Shown in pieces: positions 1-14,200 of a stretch of DNA of 64,000 bases. This stretch comes from Piromyces finnis (taxonomy: Eukaryota > Neocallimastigomycota > Neocallimastigomycetes > Neocallimastigales > Neocallimastigaceae). How positions within the stretch are numbered: position 1 is the stretch's first letter; each line of letters starts with the position of its first letter. The notes under the pieces were generated by a model. That model saw nothing but the letters and a program-made list of their open reading frames with translations. It did not search any database and was not told the DNA's origin. Location: positions 357,780 to 421,779 of the forward strand of contig MCFH01000049.1 in the NCBI GenBank assembly GCA_002104945.1, given 5' to 3'. Both the position numbers and the translations under genes were made by a program.

Positions 1-490
1 TGCTTTATTATACTCTTTTCGACTAATAGCCTATCAAAAAAAAAAAAAAAAATAGTAATAATGAATAAATGAATGTATATAAAGTTGGATATTATATTTA
101 TCAAAAAAAAAAAAAAAGTTAATTTCACATTTTGTAATAAAATTTAAGAATAAACTATTTTTTTTTAATAATAAATAAATTAAATATACTTTTCGTTATA
201 TATAATATATATAAATATTTTATAAATGTAACTGATAATAAAATAATTAAATAATTACAATTTGTGCTCTTGCTAATATACTCATTGGAGAATTTTGTTC
301 ATTCATTTTGACTATTTATATGTTCAACTACTTTTTATATATTTATATATTTATATATTTTTTACTTTTATATTTTCTATTTCTTTTCTACTTTATTTTT
401 AACAAAAAAAATAAAAAATAAAAAAATTTTAAATGTCTAAGTTTTACAAAAAAAAAAAAAAAGAAAAAAGTTTTTTTTGATTATTATTGT

Positions 491-563
<73 letters not shown>

Positions 564-801
564 TATTAAATAAAAAAAAAAAAAGACCTATAAATGGTAT
601 AATAAAGACAACTAAAATCGATATAATAGATATTTATTTCTATATAAATGATTAAAATATTATAATATATATATAAAAAAAAAAACTTTTTTTCTTTATA
701 TCATATTTATAATATCTTATTACTTTTATTTACATGTATATAATCTGTTGTTTATATGTTACATTTATTTTTAAATATATTATTCATCTATTATTATTAT
801 G

Positions 802-835
<34 letters not shown>

Positions 836-1189
836 TTTATAATTAATAATTTAAAATTTTTATATTTTGCTTTGAGGTTTTTGTTTTTGGTGTTTTTTTT
901 TTATTTCGTTTGCTTGATTGATAATTTTGCTTATTTGCTTTATTTGATTTAAAAATTTTTAATAAATTATTATTGATAGTATAATAAGAAAATTTATAAT
1001 AATTACGTTTTATTATTACTATTATTATGTTTATTATCATTATCATGTTTATTACTATTATTACTATTATTATTATGTTTATTTATTCATTTATTTATTA
1101 TTTGATTTGGTAGATTATTGTTTTATATTTTTCATTCAGAAAAGTATGAATAATATAATAACGTATGTTTAAGGATTATGTAATTATTC
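1..1189. other. AT-rich intergenic region
   Basis: No supportable gene. The stretch is nearly pure A/T with several poly-A and poly-T runs, a TTTA tetranucleotide array and an ATT array near 795-835. Short open frames here are low-complexity (Leu/Phe/Ile runs) and have no coding character. Confidence 0.7.
490..559. repeat. (TTTA)n microsatellite
   Basis: About 17 tandem copies of a TTTA tetranucleotide, essentially uninterrupted. Confidence 0.9.
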
Positions 1190-4100
1190 TTATACGGAAT
1201 TAATAGATCGACTTTCAATAATTAAGTCAATATTATAGTTATAACTTTGAAGAAGGGCTTCAGCTTGTGCATAGTTATTATGTGTTCTTAGCATTACCCA
1301 TCTTATTTTTTCTTGATTTATCATAGTTTCAAGATATTTGTTACATGGTTCATAACAATGATTTTTAATCTGATAGAAAAATAATAAAATTCAATTAGAA
1401 TTTCATATTTCTATTATTATTATTTATTTCAATTTTTATATTTAAATTTATTTGTAGGATTAAATATAATTTACCTGTTGATATTTATTCAAATTCATCT
1501 TTTTAATGGATACTTTAAATGAACTACTAACTGGTCGATGATCAGATGCAGTACACTCATGTCTTTGATAATTTAATTGCTTAACTGAACCCCGGTATAA
1601 AATCTAGTTATAATTATATATATTATATGTAATATGATATAGTTAATATAAAACACCTACAACATAAAATATTTAATATATTATATTATTATTTACTCTA
1701 TCACACCACGATGGAATTCTTTGTTTTTCCGATGTATCATAATGATTAAATCCAATATCATATTTAAAGGTTGGTGGGAAATTAATTTTTCCTTCAGTTA
1801 AAGGATAGAGTGGAAAACCGGTATCCGTAGAATGAATATTATGGAATTGGTCCATCTTAATTAATTCATCATATCTTCCTTCATTAGCCATTTTGATAAT
1901 ATCATCTCTAGTTAAATTGTTAATTGGATCAATTCTATAATTCATATCACCTAATATATAGATAATTCAAATAAAAATCAGTATAACATCATTAAAAAAT
2001 AAAATATATCTATATATGCATTTTATTTATTCTTTATTAAAAATATTTATAAGTTATATAGTATACATACCAAACCAAAAGACATTTTCATAATCCATAA
2101 TTTGTGAACCATCACCACCATTAACATAACAACATGGTTTATCATGGGGCGGGAATTTTGTTTCATTCATTATAGTAACTACATCATTATTTCTGGCAAC
2201 AACTTGATCTTGATGAGCTGCCAAGTGAGTATTTATAATACAAAATGATGAATCATCAATTAACATTCTCAAAGCAATTGAACCCTAAATATACGATTAT
2301 TTTCAAAATATATATATATGATATATATTGAAATAAAATAAAATTAATAATCATTCATAAATATTTTTTTTATCATTTATGCATGAAGTAAAATTGACAG
2401 TAGATAATTAATTATTTCAATAAATTTCTATTTAATACCTTATTTCCATGATAACCCTTAAGACCAGTTTCTACTGTATCAACATGGATGCATGATATAT
2501 GTTCTGTTAAAGTTGGTTTAACAAAAACAGTTAAGAAAAGACCTACCATTTGAGTACAACTGATATTTACGTATCTTTCATTTTGAGAATTTAATAAATT
2601 ACTAGTAATGGCATCCACCCAAATTTGTTGTCTATTATCTAATTTTTCCTTTTTGCTCTTCTTTTTTGCCTTCTTAAAGAATGATTCTTAAAAAGAAAAA
2701 AAAAAAAAAAAAATTATATATATAATTTTAAACGTTAATATCATTCAAAACTTTAATATTACTAAAAAAATTTATAAATATTAAACTTACTTGCATTAAC
2801 CGCTTTGCTATTGATCGATAAAATTTTATATTCAAGTTAATAATCTATAGTATATAACATTATAAATATATATGTGTAATATCTTATTGAAACTTAATTT
2901 TTACCTTTCAAGGTCTACGATTTCTTGTAAACCGACTATAATAATATCTGGGGAATTAATAACTCTGAACCAATTATTAAAGAATTGTCTATTAAAGTCG
3001 TCTGATAGTAATTCTTGTGGTTTGGTAGAATCACAATTATAAGTGGTAACAAATACTGAAAGATCTGTTCTTTCTGAATAATAAGATTCTTGATCTTTAA
3101 TTAAATTATCTTATATAAAATAAAAGGATACAAATATTATGTAATCATTCAATGATTAATACAATATATTAAAATAATAATAGTATTATTATTTAAAAGT
3201 TTAAAAAAAACTTACTAATATAATCTTCAGATAAAAAGGCATCCCAAAAATGAACATCGCCATCTTCCGATAAACTAGCAACAACAGAAAGTGATGAGTT
3301 TGCAATAGAAGTGTATGGAGGAACTAATGCATAGGGATAAAATTGGTCACGAGTTAATTGAACAACACCTGAATGGAAATGAGCCTCAAAATCTTTAATT
3401 TTCCTCCATGGTTTTACCGAAGAATCAAAAACACATATTTTACCTGTAGATAATCCAACCCAAACATGCTTATCATTTACTGTAAGAATAGATGTAATTT
3501 TATAATATGACACACTAAAGGATTCCTTAGCTACAATATTTTCTGTATCCCATATTGTAATTTTTCCATCATCATGACCAGTATAAATTTCTTTACTATT
3601 TAATCCTGCTTCCGCAATGCAAGTTATTTTTCCCATCAATACCTTTAAATTAATAGTTTTTTTATTTGCAAAATGTGGGCATGGACCTAAAGCTGTAATT
3701 GATTTTTCGCTACACAACCATAATTTATCATCTAAAACATAAGCATGTTCAATTTCAGGTATATCGCTAAGATTATATTCAATAGTTGGTTGATGGCTTA
3801 AAGAAAAATCGTTAGTTGTATCATGTCTAGTCCAAATGGCAACATTTTTTTCAGTTACAGCCCATATTTTATCATTCCTGTAAAATATACCAATAACTGG
3901 ATAGGATGATAATATGTGTGTTTGATTAATTCGCGAAGTATTAACATCAATTTCATAGATAACACCTTTATCACAGCCTACCCAAACAACATTGCCTTCA
4001 TCAACTAAATAATGACCCGGAACAAGTAAAATACTAGTAATTCTAATCTTTTCATCTATTGCCACCATATTACTAGGCATTCCTGTCTTTGTATTATATA

Positions 4101-4365
4101 CTGAAAGATTTGAGCTACCAGAAAATAGATATTGACTACAAAATGTAATATATTTTGAATGATGTTTTGACGATAATTCAATTTTACTATAGCCATCAGC
4201 ATATGGTGTAGCTCTATTAGCTTTTGATGCGTCAACATTAATAACAGCACGCCTTGAATTTATTTTATCACCTAAACTATTTACTGTTGGGATAGCATTA
4301 TTAAGATGAATATTATCAATTTGAATTTGATTATGAAGATTAGGACGTTCGGGAATTGGTGGAGG

Positions 4366-4400
<35 letters not shown>

Positions 4401-5490
4401 GAGTTTGTATAACTGAATATTTTGTGTTAGAATTTTTTAATCTGGAAGCTGGTGACGGCTCTAATAATGGCATCTGTACATTTTGACGATATGAATTAGA
4501 TACCCCTGAGACGGTAGATGCTTTTGGTATTGGAGCAGGCCTTGTTGATTGTAAGGAATAATTATAATTTGGTTGGATACTTTCTGGGGATAAAGTGTAT
4601 GTTGGTGCAATAGGATTTTCATTAATATGATTTGATTCCAATGAATATTCCGATGACTTTTGATAAGTAGTATACATTGTTGAAGCTTTTTCTTTATTCA
4701 TAATACTAGCTCTAACAGATAATCTCTTATTTTCCTGATTATTATTTATTCTATTATTAATTAACGGAGTTGTTCCTGTTCCTAACTCGCCATTTGCATC
4801 GGGTGATGGTGTTGTATCGATTGGGGAAAATGGATTTACTAATGTTTCATTAGTTTTTGGAACGTTCAAATGGAGCTTCTTAAAATCATTAGATAAGCCT
4901 ACTGTTTGAGGAACTGTTTCATTATACTGTTTATTTGGATTATTTGAGATTGTAGAAGCATTCATTGTTGAAGGATTAGCAACAGATGATGTAATACGAG
5001 GTGAAGATCTGAATGCTAATGGTTTAGTTGGTACCAATGGAGATGGTGGTTTATTTAAAAAAACTTTTTTATCATTAGGATCTAAATATCTATTTGTATT
5101 TGGACTTTCTTCTGAGGGAGAAGGGGTTATTTTATTCGAGTCAGAAAATGGATTATCTAGAGCTGTTTGTTTATTCATTAAATTTTTTGTGTATATCGAA
5201 GTAACACTATTTTTATTTGTATTATTTAAAAAACTAGTTTTTTTATTTGTTTCATTGTATGGATTAGACTGTTGTTGTTGCTCAAAAAAAGTTTGACTAT
5301 GTCTTATTTTTGGTGATAATGGTGTAGTTCTAATTGGCGGCTTTAAAGTAGGTGACTTTAACACATTATTTTGTTTAGCTTGCTGTTCAAAGAAATTTGA
5401 ACGTTCTTTTATCGAACAATAGTTGATTGATGTATTAGTAGAATGACAATCTGAAAATGGATTACTTGGCGAATCTGGTTCTTGACTCAT
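1190..5490 (-). CDS. WD40-propeller inositol polyphosphate 5-phosphatase
   Basis: Eight exons join in frame (5490-3216, 3109-2905, 2807-2791, 2686-2439, 2284-2071, 1950-1697, 1603-1475, 1369-1190) into about 1173 residues. Residues 1-430 look disordered, with a polyQ tract near 368 and three NPF tripeptides (NPFSD, NPFSD, NPFSP), the ligand type of EH domains in endocytosis. Residues about 430-758 resemble a WD40-like beta-propeller (GHDDGKITIWD, ASLSEDGDVHFWD). The rest is a phosphoinositide 5-phosphatase domain with IIVGLQEIVDLE, GDMNYRID, PSWCDRILYRG and TASDHRPV, the metal and phosphate-binding motifs of the synaptojanin/OCRL/INPP5 superfamily. It should remove the 5-phosphate from PI(4,5)P2-like lipids or soluble inositol phosphates at membranes. 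The propeller plus phosphatase order matches the WD40 5-phosphatases of plants (FRA3 type) and some fungi. The last 60 residues could form a small helical UBA-like end; that is a guess. Confidence 0.88.
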
Positions 5491-7301
5491 TATAAATGAT
5501 AATAATTCTTTATAAAAATTATTTTAAATTTTATAATTTATTCTTATTAAATTTAATTTCTTTATAATAATAAGTATATGTATATTTATATTATATGTAT
5601 TTTATATAATTATCAATCATACATATAACAAAACTTTTAGTATTGAAAAGAGATATTCGTAATGATTATTACTTCTGTTGTGAATATATATGAATGTATA
5701 ATATATATGTTAAAAATGGATATATTATTAAAATAAATAAGTAAATAAATAAAATATGTTTATATAATTAAATTAAATATTTCTTTAATTTTCATTTACA
5801 TTAATTATCTATACTTTGATAAAATAATAGGGAAATCTTGATATTTTGGTCGACTATAAACAGAATTGGAATATATTGATGAATAACAGTGATATATCTA
5901 ATTTGTTATTAGAATTCTTTTACGAATTTGATTTATATGTTTAATAGTAAAAAATAAATGAAGATAAAAAGACTTTCTTTTCTTAAAATAAATATTTATT
6001 TAAAAAATAAAGGTTGTTTTCTTTTTTATTATTTTTTTTTCTTTTTGTATATCTTTATTAATATCTTTTCCTTATTTTCTTTTTCTTTTTTTAAAAAAAA
6101 AAAAAGAAAAAACAGTAGTTTAGGCTAATTTGAAATTACATATATAAAATAAAAGTTGTTTTTTTTTTATATTATTTTTTTTTCCTTTTTTATATTTAAT
6201 AATTATTTATTTATATATAAAAAATTATTTAATAATAATTGATTCAATAAATAATTAATAATAGAAAAAATGCCTGGCTTGTGGCCTGCTTTTCACACAC
6301 CTAATTTGTTTGTACAAAAATAATTTAAATAATCTTTCTTTTAATATTAATTTAATATAATAATTATATATTATAATATATGATTCTTTATGACTTTAGA
6401 TTTACCGTTCTAATATTTTAATATATTAATCATTTAATATTTAAAAAAACTGTCATTTATTTGTAAAGAAAAATATATATTTATTTAAAAAAAAACTTGG
6501 CATGGTAAAGAAAAAAGGAAATAGTATGAATGAAGGATAATAAAAAAAAAAAAAAGATATTATATATAATACTTGATAATTCTTATTATATAAAAAGGAA
6601 TCAATATTGAAATCGAAATATATTCAAAAAAAAAAAAAAGGTTTATTTTCTTATTAATAAAATCTTGTGGAAGTGTTATCTTCCATTACCATTTCATTGC
6701 TTATAAATAATATGATTTATATAAAAAAAAAATAGTTTTTAGAAAAGTAATAATATTATATTCTTTTGAACTTTAAATTCTTTAACTATTTTCAATAATT
6801 AATAACTATAAATACATTTAATATATAAAAATTAAAAAAAAAAAAACTAGCTAAAGATAAAGAGTTATAATGAGAAGAAGAAAAAGGTTATATTTGATTA
6901 ATAAAATTTATATTATTATATACAATAGGGTTAGATTATTTAATTCTATTTGAATTGTGAAATATATTTAATAATTTTATTAACAAGGTTAACAAAAAGA
7001 GAAAAAGATTGCATTGAAAATAAAACAGTTACAGAATGAGATGTGGGTCTATACAAACCATAAGGAATAACAAACTCTAAAACACGTAGAAATTACATTT
7101 ACAGCACTTTTATCTATTTGTGTTTTTATTTATAATTTTTACCACGTGTGTTACATATATATATTGAATAAATGAATAAAAATATGTATTCTTATATCAA
7201 ACTAAGATTAACTATCATCCATTAATTTGATTCCAAAAATAAAATTATATTGTTATGATTAATTAAAAAAAAAAAAAGTTAATAAATAAATATATATAAT
7301 A

Positions 7302-7340
<39 letters not shown>

Positions 7341-8101
7341 TTTTTTTTTTTTTTTTAAATTCAAAAATAATAATAAAGAAATTAATTTCTTTATAAATTT
7401 ACATTATATTATTATATATAATAGCAGAAATTTATTAACAGAAATTCAATAGGTAAAGAATTATAAATATATATACATTAAAAAGATATATTTAAATAAT
7501 ATAAATAGTTTTTAGTGTTGTTGATGCCTTTTTTTAAATAAGGATTTAAATTGAGAAATTCGGATTTCATTTTTATTGATGAAATTGTAATTTTAAAATA
7601 ATTTTTTAAAAAGTGTTATATAATTATCAAAATATTTTTATTTGTTAACTATATAATATTTTATTATTATTATTATTTCAATGAAGATAATAAAAAATAA
7701 TTATTAAAAGTAATTTAATCTAAATATACCTTTAAAAATCAAATTATAATTTCAGTTCAATCAATTGACATTTCAAATTTATATCTTTGTAATTCTTAAA
7801 ATACGCTTTATTTTATTTATTTACTTATATATTATTACTTATATATAATGCATGAATAACCTTAAACATTAACCTATCTATATATTTTATTTTATTTCTA
7901 TTTAAATATTGAAATTGAAACACACCACTACAATAATTACAATAATAACAAAATTAAAAATATAAAAAATAAAATTTCAAACTTTTTATTCTAGAAAAAA
8001 TAAATAAATAAATAAATTAACATTAATATTAAGAATAACATTCATAAAATTAATAAAGTTAATATAAAAATAATAAAATAAAAACTTAAATTATTTGATG
8101 A
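5491..8101. other. intergenic region between divergent genes
   Basis: It lies between two divergently transcribed genes and should hold both promoters. Mostly A/T with homopolymers and an ATT array near 7305-7340. A small patch of higher GC at about 6268-6312 stands out, but I recognise no ncRNA or ORF in it. Confidence 0.6.
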
Positions 8102-9755
8102 ATGAACAATTATATTGACTTCTTATTTAGTAATAAAACATATTTTACTTTACTTTCTATTATTATTACTTCCTGCATTGTAAAATTAATAAGAATCAGA
8201 ATGAGTTTAGAAGCTGCTGGAGAAGAAAACATTATTGAAGAAAAAAAATATACATCTATTGATGAAGTACCAAAAGAAGATATAGAAAAGGCAGAAAAAG
8301 TAAAAGCTGAAGCTAATGTTTTATTCAAAAATAAAAGCTACGATAAAGCTATAGAAAAATATTCTGAAGCAATTAAATTAAATCCTTTTGCTCCAGTTTA
8401 TTATTCAAATCGTGCATTTGCACACATTAAAGAAGAATCATATGGTTACGCCTTAGCTGATGCTAATAAGGTAAAAAAAAAAAAAAAATTTATATATATA
8501 TACATATAAACAAAAAGTTTAAAATAAATTCATAAGTTTTGCTTATAGAATAATTTAAAATAAAATAATAGTATATACTAAATCTTTTTTTTTTTTATTA
8601 AAAATTTCATTTTGGTATATTCAATCAATATATTTTTATTTAATATTAATTAGTGTATTGAATTAGATTCAAAATTTATAAAGGGTTATTATCGTCGTGC
8701 CATTGCTCATATGGCATTATTAAATTTAAAAGATGCTTTAAAAGATTTACGTGCAGTATGTAAAGCAGCTCCAAATGATATAGATGCTAGAAAACAATTA
8801 AAGGCTTGTGAAAAAGAATATAGATTAAGAGAATTTGAAAAGGCTATTAAGGTAGATACAGATGTTAAAACAATTGAACAAATTTTAGGTAATCCAGATG
8901 ATATTGTTGTACCAGATTCCTATGATGGTCCAAGATATGATAATGAAATTACTGAAGATTACATTAATCAATTACTTGAATATCAAAAAGAACAAAAAAC
9001 TATTCATAAGAAATATGTATACAAAACTGTTATTAATGCTAGAAAACACTTTGAAAAGAAAGAAAGTTTAGTAAATATTACTATACCAGAAAATGGTAGA
9101 ATTACCGTTTGTGGTGATGTTCACGGTCAATATTATGATTTATTACATATCTTTGAGGTAATCTATTAAATGCTATATAAAACTATACAGTTGTAGTAAT
9201 AATTATAGAATTTTTAATATCCAAAATTTTCAAATATAATATTAAAACTGGAAAATGCATATGTATTATATATCTCTACAGGTTAATGGAAAACCATCAC
9301 CTACTAATTTATATTTATTCAACGGTAAATATTTACACGCACGTATATATATAATGTATATAGAATGTATAGTTAATATTATCATATTTATAATAGGTGA
9401 TTTTGTTGATCGTGGTTCCTTCTCTCTTGAAGTTATAATGCTTTTACTTTCATATGTATTATTATATCCAGATTGTTTCTTCCTCAATCGTGGTAATCAT
9501 GAAACTATCGATATGAATAAGGTAAATATATCAATTATCGAAAATAATAATAAAATAATAATAATAATAATTAATCATAAAATTATATATATTAAAAGGT
9601 TTATGGTTTCGAAGGTGAATGTACTTCCAAGTTTACTGAAAACTTATTTAAGGGATTTATTGAATTATTCAACTCATTGCCATTAGCTTACACCATTGAA
9701 AATAAGATCTTTGTTGTTCACGGTGGTCTCTCTGAAGATGGTGTTACCCTAGGTA

Positions 9756-9807
<52 letters not shown>

Positions 9808-10537
9808 CCTATAATATATATATAGCATTTAGGGCTTTGTATTCTTATTCTATATATATACATAATTGTTGTATTGATAAAAAAATTATTTATAATAAAA
9901 CATTATAATAGATGATATTAGAAAGATTGATCGTTTCAGACAACCAGGTCAAGGTGGTTTAATGTCTGATTTATTATGGACTGATCCACAACCAGCTAAG
10001 GGACGTGGTCCAAGTAAACGTGGTGTTGGTTTCCAGTAAGTATTTTTTTTTTTTTTTTTTATCATAAAATTTATATAATAAATATTATTTATTTATTTAT
10101 TTATTCAAAAATAATTTTATTGTATTATAGATTTGGACCAGATGTTACTGAAAATTTCTTAAAGAGAAATAATTTAGACTTATTAATTCGTTCCCACGAA
10201 GTTAAACAAGATGGTTATGAAATCGCACATGATGGTAAATGTGTTACTGTATTTAGTGCACCAAATTATTGTGATCAAGTAAGTATAAATAAAAATTTAT
10301 AAAGTTATTTAAAATATATTTTTATATATTTCAATATAATGAATGTAATTTGTATATAACATATCCATAAAAATTATAATAATTTTCTTTTTTCTTTTAA
10401 AAAAAAAAAAGATGGGTAATCTTGGTGCTTTTATCAACTTTGATAAATCATTACAACCAAAGTATAATACTTTCAAGGCTTCAGATCATCCAACCATTCC
10501 AGCAATGAAATATGCCAAGTCATTCTTTGGATTTTAA
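8102..10537 (+). CDS. PPP5C/PPT1: serine/threonine protein phosphatase 5 (TPR-PPP)
   Basis: Eight exons (8102-8470, 8654-9157, 9282-9324, 9397-9521, 9599-9752, 9912-10035, 10131-10278, 10412-10537) join in frame. TPR repeats at the start ([22 protein letters not shown], then [22 protein letters not shown] and [19 protein letters not shown]) are followed by the PPP catalytic core with [34 protein letters not shown] and SAPNYCDQ, which carry the two-metal ligands. PP5 is the Hsp90-associated phosphatase; the TPRs bind the chaperone tail and autoinhibit the enzyme. From the internal ATG at 8201 the protein is 497 residues, the usual family length. I begin at 8102 because the frame is open, GC content rises exactly there, and the extra 33 residues form a hydrophobic segment followed by KLIRIR; this could be a membrane anchor or untranslated leader. 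A 6-codon upstream ORF starts at 8098. Confidence 0.93.
9756..9806. repeat. (ATT)n array in an intron
   Basis: About 16 ATT trinucleotides inside the fifth intron of the PP5 gene. Confidence 0.85.
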
Positions 10538-10789
10538 TAATAAAAATTCAATATAATTTTTATTTTATTTTTTTTTTTTTTTTTTTTTTTTTCTTTACTT
10601 TATAAAATATGATAAAGTAAGGATATAAGAGTAATCGTCGCATTGTTAAATTGAATATAGTTTTATTTAATGAATATTTATTACAAAAAAAAAAAAAAAA
10701 AAAAAAAAAGACATAAATACATCAACAGAAATTGTTTTATCAACAAATATTTGCAATTAATAAAATAAAATAAAAAAATATTAAATCAG

Positions 10790-10915
10790 TTTTTTTTTTT
10801 TTTTTTAACGGTAGTAAATTATTTTGAAAATTATTATTTTAATTTCCAAGAAGAAAATAAAATAAAAAAAAAAAAAGTAAAATAGGTTGAATAATGGTGT
10901 AGTTTGAATTTTAAT
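10790..10915 (-). mobile_element. 3' tail of an older, decayed LINE (left part)
   Basis: A T17 run followed by AACGGTAGTAAATTATTTTG resembles the 3' end of the intact LINE next to it (T35 then AACGGCATCAAATATTTTA). The part near 10905-10928 lines up with the LINE 3' UTR just after its stop codon. Read with 16631-17010 it is one old LINE 3' fragment split by the younger insertion. Confidence 0.65.
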
Positions 10916-10923
10916 GGGAATGC

Positions 10924-10928
<5 letters not shown>
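10916..10928. repeat. LINE target-site duplication, 3' side copy
   Basis: GGGAATGCAAGAT, an exact 13-base match to 16618-16630, directly beside the poly-A tail (poly-T on plus) of the LINE. Confidence 0.9.
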
Positions 10929-10966
<38 letters not shown>

Positions 10967-11204
10967 GGCATCAAATATTTTAAACTTTATTATTAATTTA
11001 ATTAAAATTATAATACATGTAATAAAAAATTAAAAAATAAAAATAAAAATAAAAAAAAATATGTTTAAATAAACACAAATGAATAAAAATTGGGTATAAT
11101 GTATTCTAGTAATTTTAATTAAAGTAAGAAAGCCACTATCATACTAAAGTATAATAATTGTATTTGACTTCCAATGGGACACCGAGCCAAAGATCAAAAT
11201 TTTG

Positions 11205-14200
11205 TCATGGAACAAAATTATGATCTCCATTGGTTGCGCTGGCCCTCCTGGCCTGTCTTACTGTTTCTTCAGCATTGACGCTCTTGGATGTTGCTTCAAA
11301 CCTTTTGAACATTGTCCATTGCTGGCCAATAGCAAAAGGCATGATTTTGGTTAGAAGTTCCGCGGTTACCGTCAAGAATGGTGTTCCTTCGTTAGTATCA
11401 GATTGAATCTGACGCTTACAAAGTTCTTTCCATTCCCTTGAATTGTAATTAATATTGTTAAAACTTCTTCCCCCAAGAAGGAATTTAAATATTTTACTGT
11501 ACACACTAGAATAATCATACACATTAATATTCACCGGATTATTAGAACTATTACTATCATTAACTAAATTACTATCTAAATTAGAATTATTATCTTCACT
11601 ATTGCTATCATTACTAATATTATTATTTCTATTATTGTTATTATTACTATTGTTACTATTACTATTGTTACTATTACTATTGTTATTACTACTATTGTTA
11701 CTATTACTATTAATGTTATTACTATCTCTACTGATATTAACATTTTCATTATTATTGATAGGACTATTGGAATTACGTTGACTGAAAAAATTTAATAGCT
11801 GAACTATGGAATCATAATGTTTAATACGGATATCTCTAAATGTTGGACAATCTAATAACCAATGTTTAATACTTTGAACACCACACTTGCAACATGGACA
11901 GTAGTTAGGACAAACTGGATCAACAAATTTGGCAGCTTTGGCAACTCTAGCATCCAACTTGTATCCGCTTCTTGCTTTCAATAGCCAGTAGAAGCCATAG
12001 GCAAACTCTGGGTATTCATAACATAATTTAATAAAATCTTTAGTTTCAATAAATTTATTATCATCATAATATTGCGCTTTGATTGAATTCCCTTTGAGAT
12101 CTTTCCAATAAAAGTTTTTAACTGCTTTAACATCTCCATGTTTCTTTAGTTTTTTATCAAGTGTCCTACTTGATTTGCACCACGTGTATTTTCTAAATTT
12201 AGGAATGTAATTGACAAGGTGTGAGATAATACAATTTGAGTTTTTCCATTTGTTAAAACATCTAACCTGAGCTAACGCACATTTGGCTGACAATGGAGGA
12301 ATATTCAAATCTTTTGAGATAGAGTATAAAGATATAAACGATACAGCTTTATGAACTCCGGCAACCCATCGTATTCCTTTGTTAACATGCTTCTGAGCAA
12401 TTCTAGACCTAGCTTTGTTGGATCCAAGTAATGGTGCAAAGTATGAAACTCTGCTGATTACTTGTGAGTTAAGTACTAGTTTTTTGAAAGGAATAGGAAT
12501 ATTAGGATTTCTTAAGAATTTACTGACTGAGAAAAGTCCTTTCAAAACCTTGTTATTAAGAGCTTTAATTACTGGTTTAAGGGACAGATTCTTATCAAAT
12601 GGAACACCAAGATAAGTATAGCAATCAGTAGTTGGAATGGGTTGTCCTGCTAAGTAAAATGTTGGATCTCTCTTGTTCTGATTTTCTATTGATTCAGGAC
12701 GAATCACCATCGTTGAACATTTCTGGATACCAAATTCCATTTCATTATACAGTGCCCATTCATTAACTCTTCTAAGCATCTTTTTTAAGCATCCTCTTGT
12801 TGGAGCACAAATAACTATATCATCTGCAAAAAGTCCACCACAGCATCGAGTGTCACCTAAACTGACTCCTAGATCTTCGCACTCTCTAAATATATCATTA
12901 ATAAAGAGATTAAAGAGAATAGGAGAAAGAGGGCATCCTTGACGGACTCCTTTCTTCACATCAAAAGATTTCGAGAATTGTCCATCTAATTTGACATTAG
13001 CCTTAGATGTTAAATATAAATTTTTGATAAATTGTAGACTCTTACCTCGGATTCCTAAACAATCTAATTTATGGAGAATATTACCGATTGGGACTGAATC
13101 GTATGCTTTCCTGAGATCTAAAAAGGCCAAATATGTCTCTGTATTATCTAATTGACGTCTACGGCATATTTCTTGGATTGAAATGAAAAGACTAATACTT
13201 TCTTCCTTTTTTCGAAAACCAAATTGTTCAGGTCTAATGAAATTATTCTTTAGACCATATTCTGAGATTCTAGTGGTGACAATTTTGGAAATCAACTTAA
13301 TACCATTATTGATAAGTGATATACCTCGATAGTTATCACAATCTGTCAAATCTCCCTTCTTAGGAATAGAAACAATACTGGATTCATTCCATGAGTTGGG
13401 GAAATCTCCATCCCAAATACGGTTGAATAATTTAAGAATAAAATTTAAACCATGAGCATCATTATCTGAAGTAGTATTACCAGAAGAATTATTATCTGTA
13501 GCATTATTAGAATCATTACTTGATGGAACTAATGCTTTGTAAAATTCAATTGGAATACCATCCGGACCTGATGCTTTATAATTTGGAGTAGTGAGGATAG
13601 CTGACTTGACTTCATCAATACTAATATCTTGGTTGATATCCCACTCATCAAGCATAGGAAGTGAAAAACGTTTATTCGTTGGTTCTTCATACCAATGCTC
13701 CAAATCAAGACTTACACCATTTGGGTCTGATGCAAGATTTTCGAAATGATCATGCCACACATCTAGTTGTTCTTCTGTAGCAACAACTAATTCTCCATTT
13801 TTATTTTTAATTGGTTGAGCAATAAAGAAAGAATCTTTTCCAATTTTTGCAGTTTTCTTGATCCATTTCCAGGCCTTCTTAGGATTATGACTCTTCATAT
13901 ACTCACATCCTGTTTTAATCCAATGAAGATATTCTTGCTTCCTAAATTCATTACATCTTTTGTGGATGTAATCAATGAGTTTACGGTAGATTTTAATTCT
14001 TTTAATAAATTCATCTATATCATAAATTCTTTCTTTTTTAAATCTCTTATACAACTTCATTTTGATTTTTTGAAGATTAAAAATTTGTTGTGAAATATGA
14101 AATGAAGACTTTATAACATTATTTGCTGAGGTAATACTGAGCTCGTCTGCAATTGAAAAAGCAGTTGAAGTAAACTCTTTGGAAAGTTCATCTGTAGAAA

